Source: JBPBQZ01 sp050955105
GTDB taxonomy: Bacteria; Pseudomonadota; Gammaproteobacteria; Burkholderiales; Burkholderiaceae
Length of the DNA stretch: 37,713 bases
Reading direction: 5' to 3'
Assembly: GCA_050955105.1 (NCBI GenBank)
Contig: JBPBQZ010000006.1
Coordinates: 1 to 37,713 of the forward strand
Shown piece by piece: positions 1 through 8,979 of this stretch. Position 1 is the stretch's first letter; each line of letters opens with the position of its first letter. The translations under genes and the position numbers were made by a program. The notes under the pieces are model-generated. The model was not told the origin of the DNA. It searched no databases and saw only the letters and a list, made by a program, of their open reading frames with translations.

Positions 1-1
1 G

Positions 2-175
2 CTGGTCGTGAAGATGCAGCAGCCCTTCACCGCCGGCCTGGCGCGCTTGAATGGCCTATGGGTTTACGTGAGTCGCGGCACCGGCTATTGGGGACCGCCG
101 AAGCGACTGGGCGCGCCATCGGAAATTACGCTGCTGCGCCTGGTCGCGGGCAAGCCCGAATCTTCAATACTCTGA
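2..175 (+). CDS. Metallophosphoesterase, C-terminal end (partial)
   Basis: An open frame runs in from the left edge and stops at a TGA at 173-175, giving the last 57 residues of a protein. The segment around GTGYWGPPKRLGAPSEITLL matches the conserved C-terminus of calcineurin-like (YkuE-type) metallophosphoesterases, whose last strands carry a G-T-G-x-W-G-P-P-x-R motif. These are two-metal phosphodiesterases, often membrane-associated in proteobacteria. The metal-binding N-terminal motifs lie outside the window, so activity cannot be judged. It converges on the receiver gene to its right. Confidence 0.75.
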   Translation: MVVKMQQPFTAGLARLNGLWVYVSRGTGYWGPPKRLGAPSEITLLRLVAGKPESSIL

Positions 176-262
176 AAATTATGCGCGCTAAGGCGTGCAA
201 AATTATGTGCGAAGGCGTGCCAAATTGTGCGCGCTGCGGCGTGCGAAGTGCGCGCCACGCCG
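175..262. repeat. Degenerate tandem repeat, about 22-24 bp unit
   Basis: Three and a half imperfect copies follow one another: 175-198, 199-220, 221-244 and a partial copy at 245-262. Each full copy begins with an AAATT core and ends in GGCGTGC, separated by ATGCGCGCTA-like sequence. The array fills the gap between the convergent metallophosphoesterase and receiver genes. No function is evident, and no rho-independent terminator is seen there. Confidence 0.6.
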
Positions 263-270
263 CATTACAT

Positions 271-738
271 TTAACGTTGCGCGTCGAGCGCCGTGACGAT
301 CTTGTCGATTACGACGTAAGGATCCGTCGGTTTTGAGATGAAGTGCTGGAACCCTTCGCCGACGCTGCGCAAGCGGTCCACCTCATCGGTACGGCCAGTC
401 AAGGCGATGGCCACCGCCGGTTTCAAACCATGACTCTGTTCGTGGTCACGCAGCCGCTGGATCAGATAGTAGCCATCCATGCCGGGCAGGCCAATATCGC
501 AAATCACGATCTCCGGGCTTTCACGCAGCACCACCTCCACACCATCCTCGGCATCACACGCGGGCGCTACCGTAGCGCCCTGCTCTTCCAGCGCCATCAG
601 CAATGACTCCCGGCTTTCGTTGTCATCTTCGATGATGACGATGCGGGCGCCCTTGAGTAGCATTTCGTGCCTGCTTTCCTGCTTCATCTGCTGCTTGCTG
701 TGTTGCTTGTTGTCTTCTTGATTCGCTTGCTTAGTCAT
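271..738 (-). CDS. Stand-alone response-regulator receiver protein
   Basis: The 155-residue product is a single CheY-like receiver domain (about residues 31-152) with no output domain. The acidic pair D38/D39 follows the first strand, the phospho-acceptor is D81 in the segment CDIGLPGMDG, the conserved Thr is T114 and the Lys is K136 before a proline. Residues 1-29 form a very polar, Gln/Lys-rich leader. A later start at M26 would remove it, so the true start is uncertain. Such receivers work in phosphorelays or by protein-protein contact. No histidine kinase is visible nearby. The gene lies about 290 bp downstream of bioB on the same strand, which is probably incidental. Confidence 0.85.
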   Translation of the reverse strand: MTKQANQEDNKQHSKQQMKQESRHEMLLKGARIVIIEDDNESRESLLMALEEQGATVAPACDAEDGVEVVLRESPEIVICDIGLPGMDGYYLIQRLRDHEQSHGLKPAVAIALTGRTDEVDRLRSVGEGFQHFISKPTDPYVVIDKIVTALDAQR

Positions 739-1030
739 TACGGATCCGCTTCAACTGCACGCCTCCCGAGGCGAGGTGTTGGGGAACTGCCGCATCGCGT
801 AAAACGGTAATGTCCGGCCACTACGGTGTGCTGTAAGCCAATGGCTAACCGTTGTCATGGCGGCGATGCGCTCGGAGAATGCTTGATTCCTCTGAACCAT
901 CAAGCAAAGTCGGTGCCGACCCGCGAGCCGGGCCCCGACTCCCGTTCACGACGCCCTAGCATCGAGGCAATTTCCGGCGGCGGCAAGGCGAAGCCAGTCG
1001 CCGGCACCGTCCGGGAAGCGGATTATCTCA
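739..1030. other. Intergenic region between bioB and the receiver gene
   Basis: No coding potential of its own is apparent. It holds a 7-bp inverted repeat, GCTTGAT (881-887) and ATCAAGC (899-905), without a T-run. This could be a weak bioB 3' hairpin. No convincing promoter for the receiver gene was found. Confidence 0.4.
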
Positions 1031-2143
1031 TTATGGTGCGAGCGCGCCATCAGGGTCGGCCCTGCCTGCCGAGCCAGCCGACGCGACCGGCGCGCCCGCC
1101 AACTGCGTGCGCAGCCCCAAACGCCGCAGCAAGGCGCGATCGGCCTCAGCCTGCGGGTTACCAGTGGTGAGCAACTGATCGCCATAGAAAATCGAATTGG
1201 CACCGGCCATGAAGCATAGCGCTTGCAAGGCATCGTCCATCTGCTCGCGTCCCGCCGACAGGCGCACCATGGCGCGCGGCATGGTGATGCGTGACACCGC
1301 GATGGTGCGTACAAATTCGAATGGGTCCAGCGCTTCGGCATCCGCCAGCGGCGTGCCTTCCACTTTAACGAGATGATTGATCGGCACTGATTCGGGATAA
1401 GGCCGCATCGCCGCCAGTTGCCAGATCAGGCCCGCGCGTGCGCGCCGCGTCTCGCCCATGCCGACGATGCCGCCACAGCAGACATTGATGCCCGCCTCGC
1501 GTACACGTTCAAGCGTATCGAGCCGCTCCTGGTAAGTGCGCGTTGAAATGATCTGCCCATAGAACTCAGCCGACGTGTCGAGATTGTGATTGTAATAATC
1601 AAGGCCCGCGTCTTTTAGCGACGCAGCCTGCTGCGGCTCGAGCATGCCCAGCGTCACACAGGTCTCCAGGCCAAGCTCCTTGACACCACGGATCATTTCC
1701 TTGATCGGCTCGAGATGCCGATCTTTCGGGTTGCGCCATGCGGCGCCCATGCAAAAGCGTGTGGCACCCGAGGCTTTCGCCAGACGCGCCGCATCGAGCA
1801 CCGCGTCGACTTGCATCAGCTTGCTGGCTGCAAGGCCGGTGTCATGATGGATCGACTGCGGACAATACGCGCAATCTTCCTCGCAGCCACCGGTCTTGAT
1901 CGACAGCAAGGTCGACAGCTGCACCAGCGTCGGGTCGAAATGTTCGCGGTGCACCTGTTGCGCGCGAAACAGCAGATCATTGAACGGCAGCTCGTACAGC
2001 GCGATGACTTCCGCCAGCGACCAACTCGCGGCAAGCGTAGCGTCGTCAGACGCCTCGCCGGCATGGCGAGCGCTGCCGTTTTGCAGCGAAGCCGCGGCGC
2101 GGCCTGGTGCCGTGGCAGCAACTGGAGAATGAGCAATGGTCAT
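1031..2143 (-). CDS. bioB: Biotin synthase
   Basis: The radical-SAM enzyme inserts sulfur into dethiobiotin, the last step of biotin synthesis. The radical-SAM cysteines form CxxxCxxC at C87, C91 and C94 in GGCEEDCAYCPQS, and the YNHNLDTS and GGIVGMGE segments typical of BioB follow. The ATG at 2143 is chosen because AGAGGA precedes it by a normal distance and the family resemblance begins soon after. The frame stays open further upstream, but that part is not BioB-like. The resulting 370 residues are slightly longer than the E. coli enzyme, with an Ala-rich N-terminal leader of about 38 residues and a non-conserved tail. It is the last gene of bioAFDB, 71 bp after bioD. Confidence 0.97.
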   Translation of the reverse strand: MTIAHSPVAATAPGRAAASLQNGSARHAGEASDDATLAASWSLAEVIALYELPFNDLLFRAQQVHREHFDPTLVQLSTLLSIKTGGCEEDCAYCPQSIHHDTGLAASKLMQVDAVLDAARLAKASGATRFCMGAAWRNPKDRHLEPIKEMIRGVKELGLETCVTLGMLEPQQAASLKDAGLDYYNHNLDTSAEFYGQIISTRTYQERLDTLERVREAGINVCCGGIVGMGETRRARAGLIWQLAAMRPYPESVPINHLVKVEGTPLADAEALDPFEFVRTIAVSRITMPRAMVRLSAGREQMDDALQALCFMAGANSIFYGDQLLTTGNPQAEADRALLRRLGLRTQLAGAPVASAGSAGRADPDGALAP

Positions 2144-2214
2144 GATGGGTCCTCTTGTGGATCGAACGTGCGGGGTGCTGTTACCAGCTACCCAGGCGGC
2201 TTCGTTACGCTTGA

Positions 2215-3033
2215 TTACGGGATGGCTCGAGGGACTGGCTGGGCGACGGACTGCCGCGACGACTGAAGGTGCGGCGCTACGCTGGCTTGATATTGCAAGG
2301 CATTGCAGAACCGATCCATATCGAGATACTGGGCGGCGGCTTCGGCCATTCCAAGTGCATTCACATGCGGTGATGCGTCGCGCGCCTCGGCATCGGCCAG
2401 CCACGGCACGATGCCCAGCAAAGGTACCGCATGGCGTGCCGCCAAACGCCGCGCGATCGTATCGACGTTCTCGGTGCAGTACAGCATCGAACTGTCGAGC
2501 AGATTGGCTACCCAGCCGACGCAGCGCAGACCCCGCGCCGCGATCGCTTCGATGGTGAGCAGCGCATGGTTGATGCAGCCCAGGCGGATGCCGACTACCA
2601 GCACGATCGGCAGACCCAGCGCGCAGGCCAGATCGCCGCAGTCATGGCTATCGTCCAGCGGCACCAGAAAGCCGCCCACGCCCTCCACCACCACCGCATC
2701 GGCAACTTGCGCGGCCGCCTGATACGCGGCCACGATTTTCGAGATATCCAGCGATACTCCGCGCTGCGCCGCGACGATGTGCGGCGCGGCCGGCTCATGC
2801 AATAGATATGGCACCTGGGTTTCGAGCGGCAAGGTCACAGTCGCCGCCGCAGTCAGTCGATCGACGTCGTCGTTATGCCAAACCCCATCCTTCAAAAATG
2901 CGCCGGCGGCAATCGGCTTGAGCGCGGCCGCGCGCAATTGACGCGCCGCCAAGCCGCGCAGCAAGCCGCTGGCGACCAGGGTCTTGCCGACTTCGGTATC
3001 GGTGCCCGTGACAAATACGGAGAGCGTCGTCAT
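2215..3033 (-). CDS. bioD: Dethiobiotin synthetase
   Basis: It catalyses ATP-dependent carboxylation and ring closure of 7,8-diaminopelargonic acid to dethiobiotin. The P-loop GTDTEVGKT is at residues 10-18, and the VEGVGGFLVPL segment of BioD is present in the middle. At 272 residues it is longer than the usual 220-240; the extra length is a C-terminal extension without an obvious motif. Its ATG overlaps the bioF stop by 4 nt (ATGA type), which indicates translational coupling inside the bio operon. Confidence 0.96.
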   Translation of the reverse strand: MTTLSVFVTGTDTEVGKTLVASGLLRGLAARQLRAAALKPIAAGAFLKDGVWHNDDVDRLTAAATVTLPLETQVPYLLHEPAAPHIVAAQRGVSLDISKIVAAYQAAAQVADAVVVEGVGGFLVPLDDSHDCGDLACALGLPIVLVVGIRLGCINHALLTIEAIAARGLRCVGWVANLLDSSMLYCTENVDTIARRLAARHAVPLLGIVPWLADAEARDASPHVNALGMAEAAAQYLDMDRFCNALQYQASVAPHLQSSRQSVAQPVPRAIP

Positions 3034-4235
3034 GCGATCTCCCGGCTTTGGATCGGCGCATGCGCCAATGCCGTTTCAAGACGGTCCAGATCGGCATGCG
3101 AGTGCGCGGCAGACAAGGAAATGCGCAGCCGCGATGCACCCACCGGCACGGTCGGCGGACGGATCGCCGGCACCCATAACCCCGCCTGATCCAGATGCGC
3201 GGCCAGCGCGAGCGTGGCGTCGTTGCTGCCGACAATCAGCGGCTGCACCGCGGTATGCGAGTCGACGGTGCGATAGACGGTGCTGCGCAACAGATCGCGC
3301 GTCCGCGCAACCAAGGCTTGCAGATGTGCGCGCCGCTGCTGTCCTTCGTCACCGGCAATCAGCCGCAGGCTGGCCGACACCGCATGCGCTACGGCGGGCG
3401 GTGCCGCGGTCGTGAAGATATAGGTGCGCGCGCGCTGCACCAGCCACTCTATAAGCGTCGCATGCCCCACCACGAAGGCGCCGGCCACACCAGCCGCCTT
3501 GCCTAGCGTGCCGATATAGACGAGGCGTTCGCTGCGCAGCGCAGCGTGGTCGAGCGCACCGCGGCCCTGGCTGCCGAGCACGCCGAAACCGTGCGCGTCA
3601 TCGAGCACCAGCCACGCGTCGTATCGATCGGCCAGCGTCAATAGCTGCGCCAATGGTGCGACATCGCCATCCATGCTGAAAACGGTGTCGCTGACGATCA
3701 GCTTGACCGGCGCATCCGAGGCGGCCAACAGCCGCTCCAGCGCAGCCACGTCGGCGTGCGCATACACGCTTACCGGCGCACGCGACAGGCGCGCGCCATC
3801 GATCAGCGACGCATGATTCAGGGCATCGGAAAATATCGCCGCGGGCGCCTTGGCGGACGACCCGGCCAGCGCCGTCAGCACTGCGAGGTTCGCCATATAG
3901 CCAGTACTGAAATACAGCGCGCGCGGCGCGTCGACAAAGCCACCGCAAAACGCCGCCAATTCATCCTCGAGCCGCGCATGCGCGCGCGAATGGCCGCCCA
4001 GCAGATGCGAGCCGCCACTGCCGGTGCCATACAAGCGGCTGCCCTGCGCCAGCGCGTCGGCCAGCAGCGCATGCGCGGCCAGCCCCAAATAGTCGTTGCT
4101 GGCAAAGCCCACCACCTCGCGGCCATCCACCGTCATGTGCGCACGGCAGGCGCTGTCGGCCACGCGGCGCCGACGCCGCAGCCCGGCATCGTCAAGTTGC
4201 GCCAAGGCGCTTTGCAAGCTGTCGATCAGTCGCAT
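3030..4235 (-). CDS. bioF: 8-amino-7-oxononanoate synthase
   Basis: This PLP enzyme of the alpha-oxoamine synthase family condenses a pimeloyl thioester with alanine. Visible motifs are FASNDYLGLA (44-53), the LDDAHGFGVLG segment with D212 and H215, and the Schiff-base lysine K246 in IGTLGKAAGV. The length of 401 is normal. The start codon overlaps the bioA stop by one base (TGATG), and the stop overlaps bioD by 4 nt, so bioA-bioF-bioD are tightly coupled. Confidence 0.97.
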   Translation of the reverse strand: MRLIDSLQSALAQLDDAGLRRRRRVADSACRAHMTVDGREVVGFASNDYLGLAAHALLADALAQGSRLYGTGSGGSHLLGGHSRAHARLEDELAAFCGGFVDAPRALYFSTGYMANLAVLTALAGSSAKAPAAIFSDALNHASLIDGARLSRAPVSVYAHADVAALERLLAASDAPVKLIVSDTVFSMDGDVAPLAQLLTLADRYDAWLVLDDAHGFGVLGSQGRGALDHAALRSERLVYIGTLGKAAGVAGAFVVGHATLIEWLVQRARTYIFTTAAPPAVAHAVSASLRLIAGDEGQQRRAHLQALVARTRDLLRSTVYRTVDSHTAVQPLIVGSNDATLALAAHLDQAGLWVPAIRPPTVPVGASRLRISLSAAHSHADLDRLETALAHAPIQSREIA

Positions 4236-5596
4236 CAGGCAAACTCACTTTGCCGCATCACGGCGTCGAACACTGCGTGGGTACGACTTGCCAACAGCAC
4301 AAGTTCGGCGTCGTCGAGAATATAGGGAGGCATCCAGTAGACGGTGTTGCCGATCGGCCGCAGCAGCAGTTCCGCCGCCGCGGCGCGTTCGAACATCTGT
4401 CTTGAAAATGCCGAGGCGGCCGCGGCCGGCACGCGTGCGTCGAAGGCGAACATCATGCCGCACTGGCGCGGATGCTGGATGCGCGCATCGTCGGTCCAGG
4501 CGCTCGCCAGCCGGCTTAGTGTCGCCGCGGTCGCGCGATTACGGCGCAAGACGTCGTCCGACGCGAAGATATCGAGCGCGGCCAGTGCCGCCCGGCAAGC
4601 CAGCGGATTGCCGGTATAGGAATGCGAATGCAGGAAGCCGCGCGCGGTATCGTCGTCGTAGAAAGCCTGGTAGATGGCGTCACGGCTGAGCACGATCGAC
4701 AAAGGCAGATAGCCGCCGCTGATGCCCTTCGACAGACAAAGAAAGTCGGGCCAGATATGCGCCTGCTCGCAGGCGAAGAAGGTGCCCGAGCGACCACAGC
4801 CGACAGCGATTTCATCAGCGATCAAATGCACGCCGTACTCGTCGCATAGTTGGCGCAAGCCGCTGATATAGGCGGCCTCGTGCATCGCGAAGCCGGCGGC
4901 GCACTGCACCAGCGGCTCGACGATCAGCGCCGCAATGAATGGCGCGCGTTCGACGAACAGATCACGGACGTCCTGCAATGCACGCTGCGTGACTTGAGCG
5001 ACGCTGTTGTCGGCATCCACCTGCCGCGTGTCGGGCGAACGCACCACGTGCGCGGCGCCGACCATCGGTGCATAGGCACGGCGAAACAGCGGCACGTCGG
5101 TCACCCGCAATGCGCCGATGGTCTCGCCGTGGTAGCCGTTCGCCACGCAGACGAATTCACTTTTTTGCGATGCGCCTTGATTGCTCCAATAGTGAAAACT
5201 CATTTTCAAGGCGATCTCTACTGCCGATGCGCCGTCGGATGCGAAGAATGCGTGGCCGAGCGTATGCGCGGTCAGCGCCGTCAGGCGTTCGGCCAATTCA
5301 ACCGCGCCGACATGCGTGCAGCCTGCCAGCATCGCGTGCTCGAGCGTATCGAGCTGTTCTTTCAAGGCCGCATTGATACGCGGATTCGCATGCCCGAACA
5401 GGTTGACCCACCACGAACTGATGGCATCGAGATAACGGCCACCCTGCGTATCGTAAAGCCATGCGCCAGCACCGCGCGCAATGGGAATCAACGGCAGACG
5501 TTCGTGATGCTTCATCTGCGTGCATGGGTGCCAGACAGCGCGCAAACTGCGCGCCAATAGATCGGCGGTAGAAGAAATCTGAGAATGGCGATTCAA
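4235..5596 (-). CDS. bioA: Adenosylmethionine-8-amino-7-oxononanoate aminotransferase
   Basis: It transfers the amino group of S-adenosylmethionine to 8-amino-7-oxononanoate. The class-III aminotransferase fold is clear: WHPCTQMKHHE near the N-terminus (22-32), SSWWVNLFGH (60-69), the DEIAVG cofactor aspartate D261, and the PLP lysine K290 in LSKGISGGYLPLS. The length of 453 is normal. It is the first gene of bioAFDB. A 194-bp gap separates it from the upstream short-chain dehydrogenase gene on the same strand, so it may have its own promoter or be read through. Confidence 0.97.
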   Translation of the reverse strand: MNRHSQISSTADLLARSLRAVWHPCTQMKHHERLPLIPIARGAGAWLYDTQGGRYLDAISSWWVNLFGHANPRINAALKEQLDTLEHAMLAGCTHVGAVELAERLTALTAHTLGHAFFASDGASAVEIALKMSFHYWSNQGASQKSEFVCVANGYHGETIGALRVTDVPLFRRAYAPMVGAAHVVRSPDTRQVDADNSVAQVTQRALQDVRDLFVERAPFIAALIVEPLVQCAAGFAMHEAAYISGLRQLCDEYGVHLIADEIAVGCGRSGTFFACEQAHIWPDFLCLSKGISGGYLPLSIVLSRDAIYQAFYDDDTARGFLHSHSYTGNPLACRAALAALDIFASDDVLRRNRATAATLSRLASAWTDDARIQHPRQCGMMFAFDARVPAAAASAFSRQMFERAAAAELLLRPIGNTVYWMPPYILDDAELVLLASRTHAVFDAVMRQSEFA

Positions 5597-5656
5597 GATG
5601 ATCAGGCACGTGTTCGCTGTCCAAGCGGACCGCGAACAACAAAGAGAACAGGCAGA

Positions 5657-5698
5657 GTTACCGAAGCAGCACGTAACGCCGGTTACTCACGACGTTAC
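5657..5698. promoter_or_regulatory. Cluster of GTTAC/GTAAC motifs upstream of bioA
   Basis: Four copies of a GTTAC pentamer, in either orientation, occur within 42 bp: 5657-5661, 5673-5677, 5682-5686 and 5694-5698. The middle two form an inverted repeat GTAAC-GCCG-GTTAC. The cluster lies 60-100 bp before the bioA start. It could be a control site for the biotin operon. It does not match the BirA or BioR boxes I know, and no good sigma70 promoter was found beside it. Confidence 0.3.
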
Positions 5699-5790
5699 GC
5701 GCTATCGTAAAACGCGATCTTAACAGCTTGTCCAATACGCCGACCGGATCAAGCAGCCAGCTAATCAAGCAAGCAAGCAGCGCTGCCAAC

Positions 5791-6558
5791 TCAGCAAGCC
5801 AAGTAACCGCCGTCGACCGGCAGAATCGCTCCGGTGACATACGAGGCTTGCCGCGAGCACAGAAAGCGCGCAGGGCCAATCAACTCGTCTGCCTGGCCCG
5901 GACGTCGCATCGGCACATGCGCAAGCAGCCCGGCCAGCTTCACCGGGTCTTGCATGGTCGTGACGGTCATCGGCGTCTCTATGACACCCGGCGCGATGGC
6001 ATTGACGCGAATGCCGAACTCCGCCAGCTCGCAAGCCAGTGCCTTGGTCAGTTGCGCCACACCACCCTTGGACGCCGTGTAAGGCGCGGAATTCGGCGTA
6101 GCAACGAAAGACTGAATCGAGCCGACATTCAAGATGCATCCGTTGCGGCGCTTCAGCGCTTCGAGAAACGCAACCGTCATGAAATAGGGGCCGCTCAGGT
6201 TGACGCCCTGGGTGGCGCGCCAGCTTTGTATCGGGTCGCCTTCGTCGAGTCGCGCGCGTATCAAAATGCCAGCGTTGTTCACCAGTACCGAGACGTCGCC
6301 CACTTCGCCTGACACTTTAGCGGCGAGCGCCGCACACGCCTTGTCGTCGGCTACGTCGAGTTCGTAAGCCTGTGCTCGTCCACCAGCTTCGACGATCGCC
6401 ACAGCCGTGGCGCGAGCACCGCTCATATTGCGGTCCACTACCAGCACCTGCGCACCCGCCTCGGCGAAGCCACGCGCGATGGCGGCGCCGTTACCTTGCG
6501 CGGCACCTGTCACCAGCACGATTTCATTGTCGAAGCGTGCGTCGATCTGCTGCGTCAT
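5791..6558 (-). CDS. Short-chain dehydrogenase/reductase (SDR)
   Basis: A classical SDR of 255 residues with the cofactor motif TGAAQGNG (17-24), NNAG (94-97), and the catalytic set N120, S147, Y160, K164 (YTASK). D42 at the end of the second strand suggests NAD(H) preference. It ends in the usual DGGY motif. It is the last gene of the importer operon, 27 bp after the acyl-CoA ligase, so it probably oxidises a hydroxyl group of the imported compound or of its CoA ester. The exact substrate cannot be told. Confidence 0.9.
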   Translation of the reverse strand: MTQQIDARFDNEIVLVTGAAQGNGAAIARGFAEAGAQVLVVDRNMSGARATAVAIVEAGGRAQAYELDVADDKACAALAAKVSGEVGDVSVLVNNAGILIRARLDEGDPIQSWRATQGVNLSGPYFMTVAFLEALKRRNGCILNVGSIQSFVATPNSAPYTASKGGVAQLTKALACELAEFGIRVNAIAPGVIETPMTVTTMQDPVKLAGLLAHVPMRRPGQADELIGPARFLCSRQASYVTGAILPVDGGYLAC

Positions 6559-6585
6559 ATGAACTCCTTCGGTAAAAACCTCTGC

Positions 6586-8139
6586 TCAGGAGGCGTCTTT
6601 CTCAGACGCCAGCAGCAATTCGATCTGCGTGCGCAAGGTGCGCTTGATGATCTTGCCTGAGTAGTTGATAGGCAAATCGGTGTACTCGATGAACAGCACG
6701 CGCTTGGGCGTCTTGTATGAAGCCAGGTGCAATTTCGAGAATTCGATCAGCTCGCTGGCAGTCAGTTGCGCGTTGTCATGAACCACCACGATCGCCGTCA
6801 CTTCCTCGGTCCACTTTTCGCTCGGCAGCCCGATGATCGCCACCTCGCGAATCGAAGGATGCTTCTGCAGCACGCGCTCCACTTCCTGCGAATAGACGTT
6901 GAGGCCGCCGGTCTTCACCATGTCTTTCAACCGATCGGTGAAGTAAACGTAGCCGTTGGCATCCATCAAGCCCATGTCGCCGGTACGCAGCCAACCATCG
7001 TGAAACGCCTGCTCGGTCGCATCGGGGCGCTTGTAATAGCCAGCCATCACCGAAGGGCCGCGCACGAGTATCTCGCCGGCCTCGCCGGTGTCGGCCCAGG
7101 ACAAGTCTTCGCGGGCGATCTTGACTTCGAAATTGACGAATGGCCGGCCGATCGAGTCGGGCGCCAGCGCATAGTCTTCGTCCTTCAACACCGTGACGAT
7201 GACGCCGGCCTCGGTCAAGCCATACTGGTAGTAGATCTTCACGCCAGGTGCCAGCGCGTACATCTTTTCGCGGTCTTTGGCCGAGAGCACACCGCCGCCC
7301 ACGTACCAGCGCCGGAACGACGCCATTTTTTCGGGACAGTCGGCCGCCACCAGATACAAGTCGCGCGCCATCGACGGTGGCGTGAAGCCGTTCGTCACGC
7401 CATGCGCGGCGATCATATCCAGCAATCCCTGCGGACTGTATTCGAGCATGATCGTCGAGGTAGCGCCCAGATAGAGATGCGGCAACAGCCAGCAGTTCAA
7501 TGCCGCCGCATGATGCAAGGGCGTGGCCAGAATGGTGTTGTCGAACTCCGTCATGCCGGTGTCGAGCGCCTCGTGCACCGTGTTCCAGAAAACGTGGCGA
7601 TTCAACAGCATCACGCCCTTCGAGCGGCCGGTAGTACCGCCGGTGAACATGATGATCTGCAGATCGTCGTCAGTGGCGGTCTCGAATGTGGCCAGCGGCG
7701 TATTCGAGGCTGCGGCATCTCGCAATACTGTAGGCAGTGACTCCGGCGTCTGGCTATCGTCGATCAAAGCCCAGGGCAGCGCAATGCGTCCGGCAACGTG
7801 CGAGGCCAGATAGTCGCTGGTGGTGATCATCAGCTTGCATTCGGCATCTTCGACATTGCCAAGAATGTCATCAGGCGTGAGCCGGTAATTCAGCGGCACC
7901 ACCGTCGCGCGCAATTTCAATACGGCGAGAAATGCCACCACCCAGTTGATCGACGACTTGGCCAGCAGCGCGACCTTGTCACCGCGCTGTACGCCGCGTG
8001 CTGCCAGGTAGCTGGCGAAATGGCAGGTTTGCGCTTCCAGCGCGGCGTAGGTCAACTGGCCGCGCTCATCGATCAGCGCAATGCGCTCGGGAAATTTACG
8101 CGCGTTGCGCGCGACATGTTCGGCCGGTGAGGTCGCCAT
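6586..8139 (-). CDS. Acyl-CoA ligase (class I adenylate-forming enzyme)
   Basis: This 517-residue enzyme would activate a carboxylic acid with ATP to an acyl-adenylate and then to an acyl-CoA. The phosphate-binding loop FTGGTTGRSKGV is at 165-176, YYQYGLTEAG forms the A5 region, GWLRTGDMG the A7 region, and the catalytic lysine is K496 in YSGKIIKR. It resembles medium- and long-chain or aromatic acid CoA ligases, and the substrate is unknown. It sits 15 bp after the ABC ATPase gene and 27 bp before the SDR, so it likely activates the imported acid. Confidence 0.92.
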   Translation of the reverse strand: MATSPAEHVARNARKFPERIALIDERGQLTYAALEAQTCHFASYLAARGVQRGDKVALLAKSSINWVVAFLAVLKLRATVVPLNYRLTPDDILGNVEDAECKLMITTSDYLASHVAGRIALPWALIDDSQTPESLPTVLRDAAASNTPLATFETATDDDLQIIMFTGGTTGRSKGVMLLNRHVFWNTVHEALDTGMTEFDNTILATPLHHAAALNCWLLPHLYLGATSTIMLEYSPQGLLDMIAAHGVTNGFTPPSMARDLYLVAADCPEKMASFRRWYVGGGVLSAKDREKMYALAPGVKIYYQYGLTEAGVIVTVLKDEDYALAPDSIGRPFVNFEVKIAREDLSWADTGEAGEILVRGPSVMAGYYKRPDATEQAFHDGWLRTGDMGLMDANGYVYFTDRLKDMVKTGGLNVYSQEVERVLQKHPSIREVAIIGLPSEKWTEEVTAIVVVHDNAQLTASELIEFSKLHLASYKTPKRVLFIEYTDLPINYSGKIIKRTLRTQIELLLASEKDAS

Positions 8140-8154
8140 CGTGAATCCTCCTGT

Positions 8155-8979
8155 TTAATTCGAGATAGGCTGGACCGAATGACCCAGCACCATCGATGCC
8201 AGCGCCTGGTCTTGCTTAAGCGTGGCGCTCGGTCCGTCGTAGCGCAACTCGCCTGCGGCCAGCACCAACGCGCGATCGGCGGTCTTCAATGCCAACTCGG
8301 CACTTTGTTCAACCAGCAACAGCGTTACGCCGCGTTCGCGCAGCACGTTGATCAGCCGATAGATCTCGGCCACCACAATCGGCGCCAGTCCCATCGACGG
8401 CTCGTCGAGCATCAATAGTTTCGGCCGACCCATCAAGGCACGCGCCATCGCTACCATCTGCTGTTCGCCACCGGACAGCGTGCCGGCCAGTTGCTTGCGG
8501 CGTTCCAGAAGTCGCGGGAACAAGGCGAGCGTCGGCTCCAGCATCTCGGCCGGCTTATCGCTGCGAAACACATAGGCGCCCATGCGCACGTTCTCTTCCA
8601 CCGTCATGTCGGCGAATATCTGCCGTCCCTCCGGCACGTGGATCAGGCCTTCGCGCACCAATTGCTGCGAGCGTCGGCCGCTGCTGGCCGCACCGTTGTA
8701 GCGAATCACGCCGGTGGTGCCCGGCAAGATGCCGGAGATCGCCCGCAGCAAGGTAGTCTTGCCTGCGCCATTCGGGCCGATGATGCAAACCGTCTCGCCG
8801 GCGAATATTTCGAGATTGATGGCGCGTACGGCGCAAAGCTTGCCGTAATAGCCGCTCACATCGTCGAGCGACAGCACCGGCACGCCACGCGGTGTCGCAG
8901 ACACGAACGGGGCGTGCGCACTCGGCGTGGTCACCGAGGCGCGCGGCGGCGCGTCGGCCGCAATGGCTCTATCCGGCAT
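8155..8979 (-). CDS. LivF-type ABC transporter ATPase
   Basis: This is a cytoplasmic ATPase of a branched-chain amino acid (HAAT) type importer. Walker A GPNGAGKT is at 68-75, the signature LSGGEQQMVAMARAL and Walker B LLMLDEPSMGLAP follow. The ATG at 8979 is chosen because GGGAG precedes it and it overlaps the upstream LivG-type gene by only 11 nt. The product of 274 residues has a non-conserved leader of about 33 residues before the ABC domain. It works with the LivG-, LivM- and LivH-type proteins and the binding protein encoded just upstream. Confidence 0.93.
   Translation of the reverse strand: MPDRAIAADAPPRASVTTPSAHAPFVSATPRGVPVLSLDDVSGYYGKLCAVRAINLEIFAGETVCIIGPNGAGKTTLLRAISGILPGTTGVIRYNGAASSGRRSQQLVREGLIHVPEGRQIFADMTVEENVRMGAYVFRSDKPAEMLEPTLALFPRLLERRKQLAGTLSGGEQQMVAMARALMGRPKLLMLDEPSMGLAPIVVAEIYRLINVLRERGVTLLLVEQSAELALKTADRALVLAAGELRYDGPSATLKQDQALASMVLGHSVQPISN

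Noticed and set aside
881..905. Inverted repeat GCTTGAT/ATCAAGC downstream of bioB as a terminator
   Set aside because: Seven-base arms with an 11-nt loop and no T-run; too weak to call a terminator.
6727..7740. Long plus-strand open frame (337 codons) opposite the acyl-CoA ligase gene
   Set aside because: It is an antisense shadow of a clear ligase. High third-position GC keeps antisense frames open, the composition is His/Arg/Gln-rich, and no domain or ribosome site is seen.
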